Below are positions 58,231 to 64,000 of a stretch of DNA of 64,000 nt, piece by piece. Each line of letters starts with the position of its first letter. The first letter of the stretch is position 1. The DNA lies in contig NC_072896.1 in the NCBI RefSeq assembly GCF_027943255.1, positions 7,874,001-7,938,000 on the forward strand. Reading direction: 5' to 3'. This DNA comes from Anastrepha obliqua. Taxonomy: Eukaryota > Arthropoda > Insecta > Diptera > Tephritidae. Under the pieces are notes generated by a model. It saw nothing but the letters and a program-made list of their open reading frames with translations. It made no database searches and was not told where the DNA came from. The position numbers and the translations under genes were made by a program.

Positions 58231-58727
58231 GTTTTTCACTCCTCTCGCGAGCATAGGGCCTCGACAAGACTCGGTCTTGCGTTGGTTCCTTTAATCTATT
58301 TTGATTTCTGACAGCGTTGGTGATTAGCCTGCCGCTACCAGTCCTAAAGTAATAATAAAAAATGGCCCACTTGTCGTTTGGAACAACGCCTTCTTATTGC
58401 TTGGAGCGCCATCTATGTTTCACATTTTTCCGGCAGAAGGATCGCACAGATGGTTTAGGACTTCGCTAAATTTGGTGTGTCTGCGGAATCACCGCGGTTG
58501 CCCGCTTCCTCTTGCTGGCTCCACTGATGCAATGTGTAACTGTATGCTTTTCTTTGTTTTTGTTTAATTACCAGCCACAATGCAAATAATGCGCTGACTA
58601 TTGTGCGGGAGTGACGATGGAAAGGATAAGTTTTGGTTTGAGTGAGTTTTTGAAAATGTTTTTGGGATGGAAAATTATTAGAAAGAGGGAAAGTGGGCAA
58701 ATTTGGAAAAGTGTGAGGACTGTGCTT

Positions 58728-58803
58728 TACGTGGGTTTCGACCCCACAACCTCTGGGATGGCAGGCCAGTGCACTTACGCTAGACTACCGAGCAGCCACA
58801 CCT
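58728..58803 (-). other. tRNA-Gly-like sequence (pseudo-tRNA or SINE head)
   Basis: The minus strand runs GTGGCTGCTCGGTAGTCTAG to a box B-like GGGGTCGAAACCCAC. A near-stem CTGG/CCAG surrounds a loop whose central triplet is GCC, and CCTGCCA matches the anticodon arm of tRNA-Gly(GCC). The acceptor stem does not pair well, so it is not a functional tRNA gene as seen. Confidence 0.5.
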
Positions 58804-59443
58804 AAAGTTGACCATGACTTCTATAAACGCCGTCATATTGAATTTTCAAAATCGATACTCTGCTTTTGAGCGTTCAAGAGTGTACAAGTATTTTGCTTCC
58901 GTGAACGTTTTTTGTATAGCATATTTTTTTTGGCAATAGTTTGGTTCCATTCGAGGTGGATTAGACGCAGTTCGGTTCCTTTCTATGGCGTTTTAAAAGC
59001 GAATATGTAATTATACAAATGTAAATCGCACGATAACAATTTCTGAATTAAAATAACAAATTCGACGCGTTGAAACTGTAAATTTGAAAGACTAACGAAA
59101 GTCGGTACTCTGCTAATTGCCAAGCTTTTTTCTGAAAAAAAATGCAAAATGGATGCACGTCACTAAACGACGATTTATCGGAGATTCTCTCTGCTGGTTT
59201 ATATGTAAATATTTGATATTTCCGTATAGGTTTATTCACGCAACAACAAAAGTGAAGTGAAAGGTTGGTAAAATGTATCTATCTTAATTTTAATTTTGAA
59301 ATAAAATCTAATTTTATACATTCTTTACTGTCGAATGTAGTGAGAAATTTGTTGCACCAAACTTTTGTGATAAATTTTGAGTAAATATTTTCTTTCCGAT
59401 ATACTAGGAAGTTTTTTAAGATTTACTGGGGGTAAATCATTAA
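58804..59443. other. Unassigned stretch
   Basis: AT-rich, no gene or repeat match. Confidence 0.35.
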
Positions 59444-59961
59444 AGGATTAGGGATAGTCAGACTTTTCAAAAAATTGATTTTCTTTCACTTTCTTAAAGT
59501 ATTGTGTGAAAATTTGAAGTGAATCCGACAAATACTTTTCGAGTTATTAAACAATTAACAAAGGGCGCTCGGGGCTCCGATTTTTTTCGATTTTTTTTAA
59601 ACGATTTATTGTCAGCTTTTTTCTCAAGAACCTGAAAATTATTTCCTGAGGCCGCCATATTGTTAATTTTGAAAAAAAAAAGCTTCGATCAGGCACAAGA
59701 TTATCTATTAATAAAACTAATTTCTCTTGTCTGATTGATTTTATATGAATATCTCCAAGCATTTGTGATGATCACCGCAAGGACTTCTGGAGAAACGGGC
59801 TCCACACAAACACCGATAACTTTTACAATTATTAATTGTTTTTTTTAAATTTTGCTAAAAATCACATCGAACCATGATGCATTAATGCTATGTTTTTATT
59901 TTTCTAACAAAAAAATTTCTGAAAATCATCATTTTTTCTGGCCTCTGACTACCCCAACTCC
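59444..59961. mobile_element. TTAA-flanked MITE
   Basis: TTAA lies at 59440-59443 and at 59962-59965. The inner ends are imperfect inverted repeats: AGGATTAGGGATAGTCAGA against GGAGTTGGGGTAGTCAGAG. The 518-bp interior is AT-rich without frames. It resembles the 20981 element in plan (TTAA sites, G-rich ends, poly-T interior) but differs in sequence. Confidence 0.6.
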
Positions 59962-59965
59962 TTAA

Positions 59966-61540
59966 AGAATGCTGGGAGCAGTACTAATAGCTAGTTTTTA
60001 GTATAGTTGCTTACATTTATCTCCAATTATGCCTGTTTGCACTCTTTTTTACAATAAAAGTATTAGAACTTTTCAACTGATCACCGTACTTTTTTTCTTT
60101 CGAATTTCAAAGTAGTAAGTCTCAAGTGGGCAACTTACCTATAATAATTCTTAATACTACTATAAATTCTAAATTCAACCCCTCATTTCACTCACAAAAA
60201 TTCTACATATACTCGCATACAACTTTTACAATCCACTTTAGCCGATAAACGATGACAAATAAAATCGCATTTATCGCAGTGACCTCAGAGAGCGTATGAG
60301 CCCTTGTGTGGGTTGGTGTTAATGGCAAATTGTAGTACTCACACCATTAGAGTTGTGTGCTGTAGTTTATGTCATCTTGAGCATTTGTAACGGCATCACA
60401 TCATTTGCACCAACATAAACAACGCTAAAGCATCAGCAAACAATTTAAAAGTCACTTTCACATCCTCCACAGTCACAAACACACGCATATGCATGAGCGC
60501 ATGTAGACACGCATATTTCGACCTTAGGCGGTGCACTGCAAATGAGCGTTGCATTTCGATGTCATTTTCAATTTTATGCAATGCTGCAAGCAGCGAGAGT
60601 CTTACCATGTGGAAAAGAGGCTAGTGACGCCCCAACGCTGTTGACCTCTGCAGCGAATGCATAAAAATGTTGTTGCAGCTGCAGTGAAGATGAACGAGCG
60701 CATGTGTCCATAGCCCCAGTGCGTTGGTGTGCACCGTGCATGTGTGCCGGCGTGAACATAGTGGTTGTACTCTTAAGCGCCTCTACACTCACGCCCCATT
60801 GAATGATTTATGTCAAGTGCGACTGCTGTGCCGACCCAAATGGATCACAAACATAACATTGTCACCGCACAGCTACGGTTCCAGCGCTTTCAAAGTTGGT
60901 CGATCCTTTTGCATTTGCAAGTTTTATGACTTCTGCTTCGGTTAATGCTTGCATTACCGGGGACATTTTGCGGATGACACTTTTCACTACAATAAACACT
61001 TGTATGTGTAAGTAAATATTACTTATGTGTGTGTGTGCTTGCGAGTGCATTTGACGAAAGTTTATGGCGCTACATTTGTTGTTTTATTGCTTGGCACTTT
61101 GTGGTTGTTTACTGTTTTTTGCAAATGTGTATTTTTGTTTCACTTAAATTTTCATTAAAAGTTTTTCGATTCATAAAAATAGTAAATTTTAAGTATTTAC
61201 TCTTTGATGTGTGTGTTTGTCATGCAAGAAAAAAAAGTGCCACAGTTAGTTGGTCTAACCAAAATGGGAAGATGAATGGAAAATTTGGAATTCAAGTTTC
61301 TACTGTAGTGTTCAGTTCAAGAATGTAGAAAAGTAAATAAGTAAGAGTGCTAAAAAAGAGGTTAATTATATATATTAAAAGAAAAAATATTTTAGAAAAT
61401 AAATACATTTTTGTTGAGTTCACTTTCAGTTGCGATCTGTTGCCTCTAATTTTATTACAAGAATAATAGAGAGAAGAAATTGCACTGACTGAAGTGGAAG
61501 AATGAGCGTAAGGAGAAAGGGTGTGAGAGAACTGAGAAGT
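59966..61540. other. Unassigned stretch
   Basis: No gene, repeat match or motif recognised. Confidence 0.35.
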
Positions 61541-61640
61541 TAATAGGCCTCTTCTATTCGCCATTTCCCCGCTCTCAATGCCAATTGCCTCATCTGTTCG
61601 CCACTTGGTAACGCTTGGCGAAAGAAGAGGCCTAATGTTA
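61541..61640. repeat. Fold-back inverted repeat, 100 bp
   Basis: The left arm 61541-61563 (TAATAGGCCTCTTCTATTCG...) pairs with the right arm 61616-61640 with one gap and about one mismatch. A 52-base loop lies between and itself holds a short palindrome (GCCAATTGC). It could be a tiny MITE or a structured element. Confidence 0.6.
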
Positions 61641-62006
61641 AAATACTCGAGATTTGTGAAAAAAAAAAAATCAAAAATAGGGTTGGAAAGATCACATGGA
61701 GAAGGACTTGACTTCACTTGGCGTGATCAACTGACGCCGTTTAGCACGAGAAAGAAACGACTGGTGGCGTTTTGTTAAACTCAGCCAAAATCTCTTCAGC
61801 GGTTAGCGCGCCAATCAAGAAGAATAACAAGGTTATATTAATGTAAAACATGAAGATAACAGAAGAGAAAATATAAAGAAAAAAATACTTGTACACAACT
61901 CAGTAGCTGATTTTGTCATATTCACTGAGAGCTAAGTACTTTCTCAACCGTGATATTAATCACATATTTTATTGGTGTTTTTTCACAGAAATTAATTATG
62001 ACATAT

Positions 62007-62323
62007 CCATGGCTAGAAGATTTCTAGAGGTGTAGCCAATATCACACCCTTAACCGGAGCTCAGCGAATTTGAAAAAATCAGCTGGTTGGCCGACGTAAT
62101 CGGGGTCATGACAATGGTTTCTTTACTAAAAAACTGAGATTGTGTTGCTGATATACGAAAAAATCCACACAGTCTATCCCAATATAGTTTCGTTACCGTC
62201 TGAACAACAAGACTAAATGGACAAGTGTGTGAAATGCGTAAAATGAGCGGACATAATTCTGCTGACGAGTACCCGGTGGCGTTGCAGCCGAAGTTAATCT
62301 CTCACTTTCGGTTTTCGCCATAG
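62007..62323. repeat. Longest copy of the ATGGTGAAA-type repeat
   Basis: Begins CCATGGCTAGAAGATTTCT and ends GGTTTTCGCCATAG. The interior carries all family phrases (AGCTCAGCGAATTTG, AAAAACTGAGATTGTGTTG, GATATACGAAAAAATCC, GTTACCGTCTGAACAAC). It encodes no protein. Confidence 0.6.
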
Positions 62324-62329
62324 CTGAAG

Positions 62330-64000
62330 GTAAAATTTTGTAATCCCTCATCCTTGGGCATTACTACAGGTGGAAAATACTAGTCAAAGGCCCGCCCAAA
62401 TCATTTTAAGCAAAAAATTCTACCCAGATTGGCAGCATGGAAAATATTCATAACCTAGTGCCCATCGGGTAAAACAAAATACGATAGATTTATTGTACTT
62501 TTTCAATGCATGCATTCAAGCGGGACGTTTTGAAAAGCACTAGAGTTATATAACAGTTTTGAGTGATATGCGGCAGAGAGAGCTCTACTTTTAAATATTA
62601 GAATTGTGTTCATGTCCACTATTAAAAAACCACTTCAACTCCAAACTAGTTAGGGAACTAGGCACCCTTTAGGGCATCATTGACCATTAATGGACCTGCT
62701 TTCGATTTACCAACCACTTTGCGAGTCGTAAATAAAATAAAAAATGTCCCTAGAATCCAATTTTGCATATAATTTGGCAGCATTGTATTATATTCGTTTT
62801 GATACTCAAAACGTGCGGCTATATTTCATTTATTTGGAAGCACTTAATAAGTATTAGTAGAACCGCGTTCATCCAAGGCAATTTTCGTTGCTTCAACTAG
62901 TTATTTGTGATGCTCGTCGCCCTATTCTTGTTCTCCTCAATATTGCTGTTGTGTGCTATAGACTAAAAACTAAAAAATTGCAAACAACGGGGTTGGCGAA
63001 CATGACGAGAACACCAAAAAAGATTTCACAAAGTTGAAGCAACAAGAGGTGCTTTGTATGAACGCGGTCTAAAGAAAATTGCCTAATATCAGAAAAGATA
63101 GAGTTGCCAGCATTTTTGCATGGACATTTTTTATCAAGCGAGCAGAGCCCACACATAGCGAGCAGAAAAGTGGTGAATTGAAGGCATCTATTAATGCTTT
63201 TCAAAGCGTTCCACCTGAAAGTATGCAACATATAAAAATGTATTGTATTATTTTCTATTTCTGGAAGCACTGGCCTAAATGGGTTAAGCAGTTAAAAATA
63301 AAGACACTTACAAATTTTAGCAGCTTAACAGTGAGTTCGAATCGAAGACAAATATTATAATTTAAACACAACGTTATTTGTTGCAGTAGGAGGTGGTGAT
63401 CGTATTTTATATCAACAGTTATGTTGATTTTTTGAACATCCAGAAGTTTATATTTTAATTTTATCTGGTTTCGGAACAATTTCTTAATTTATTCATTAGT
63501 CAAGCATGAAGTGAAAGAAATAATTTTTACTATTATTGAAAACTGGTTTATTAGGAGTTATTGTATGAGCTCAGTATATATTCACTGTTCAGCTTACATG
63601 GGAATTATACCCATAGCAAATTTGAGCCATGACCCATATGCGACATGAAGGCCTATCTAGTCTTGTGCCCCAATTTGCAACATTTCAAAGCAAACCGCTT
63701 GGTCCAAACACCCGCTACCAACTAACTTATGTATACGTGTATGTGTATGTGCATGTGTACATGAAGTACGAATTTACGTCAAATCTTGACACACTCTTTG
63801 TCATAGTCAGTCGCTCAAAATGTTGAAGGTTTCTTTGGTTGCTCTTACCACCAACTCACCTTGAACATTCACTTTGGTCCGTTTATTTTACACGTAGTCT
63901 GCTTTTATTATAAAAAAAAGCAACACCAAAGAGTACTCAAGGAAAAAAAATCGCCTCTAGCCAAGTACGGCGCTAAAGAGCGTGTGGCGGAATGCATGTT
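62330..64000. other. Unassigned right end of the window
   Basis: No recognised gene or repeat. Short frames such as the one at 62956-63270 (minus) show no signature and overlap others in all frames. Confidence 0.35.

Larger units (their letters stand above)
31403..64000 (-). other. Probable sick intron or upstream region
   Basis: The first visible sick exon is internal, so its upstream exons must lie to the right. I recognised none in this 32.6 kb. Instead it is filled with transposon relics, most of them 5'-truncated LINEs and deleted mariners. Short sick exons could be hidden here, so the interpretation is inference. Confidence 0.5.

Noticed and set aside
62956..63270. 104-codon minus-strand frame with cysteines
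   Set aside because: It overlaps another frame on the opposite strand, and I see no signal peptide, splice site or recognisable cysteine pattern.
31403..64000. Search for upstream exons of sick
   Set aside because: I saw no minus-strand segment that continues the Sickie protein before its 31400 acceptor. Short exons cannot be excluded, but none can be supported.
1..64000. CRISPR array, bacterial genes or integrated virus
   Set aside because: No spacer-repeat periodicity, operon structure or LTR/viral gag-pol-env signature was seen. All reverse transcriptases here are of the LINE type.

Overview
The window looks like nuclear DNA of a higher fly, most probably a true fruit fly (Tephritidae: Bactrocera, Ceratitis, Anastrepha or a relative). 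The pointers are an AT-rich background, short GT-AG introns (58 to 71 bp are common), proteins closest to Drosophila COX4 and Sickie, and a load of tephritid-type transposons, including DD41D mariners of the kind described from Ceratitis and a tRNA-derived SINE present in many copies. The family assignment is inference; no species is claimed.

Genes. Four gene models can be defended. (1) 2736-4094, minus: a two-exon gene for a secreted, very acidic 377-residue protein of unknown function, with a textbook TATA box and initiator. (2) 13734-14316, minus: a second two-exon gene with the same layout (signal-peptide exon, phase-0 intron, one long exon) for a secreted 161-residue protein of unknown function. 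(3) 18533-19139, plus: nuclear-encoded cytochrome c oxidase subunit 4 (COX4), complete in two coding exons. (4) 28372-31400, minus: the last four coding exons (895 codons) of sickie (sick), the insect Neuron Navigator homologue, with coiled coils and the AAA+ ATPase module. COX4 and sick are convergent. The rest of sick must lie beyond the right edge or in small exons I could not recognise, so 31.4-64 kb is best read as sick intron or upstream DNA.

Layout. 0-2 kb: repeats, including a 199-bp near-identical duplication carrying pieces of the gene-1 exon. 2.7-4.2 kb: gene 1. 4.2-13.4 kb: AT-rich spacer with SINE pieces, a Jockey-type LINE relic and a 901-bp mariner with clean ends. 13.7-14.4 kb: gene 2. 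14.7-17.6 kb: a possible pogo-like relic and two SINEs head to head. 17.9-19.4 kb: COX4. 20.5-21.9 kb: short repeats and a TTAA-flanked MITE. 21.9-28.3 kb: extremely AT-rich sick 3' flank with a degenerate tandem array. 28.4-31.4 kb: sick. 31.5-57 kb: a graveyard of LINE tails, internally deleted mariners, a Tc1 relic and a maT-like element. 57-64 kb: sparse repeats and unassigned DNA.

I found no CRISPR, operon, complete tRNA gene, rRNA or intact autonomous transposon. The most unusual signals are the mobilised exon fragments of gene 1, the pair of similarly built secreted-protein genes, the series of deletion-derived mariners, a SINE whose box B half is replaced by a LINE tail, and several short repeat families without an obvious autonomous parent here.
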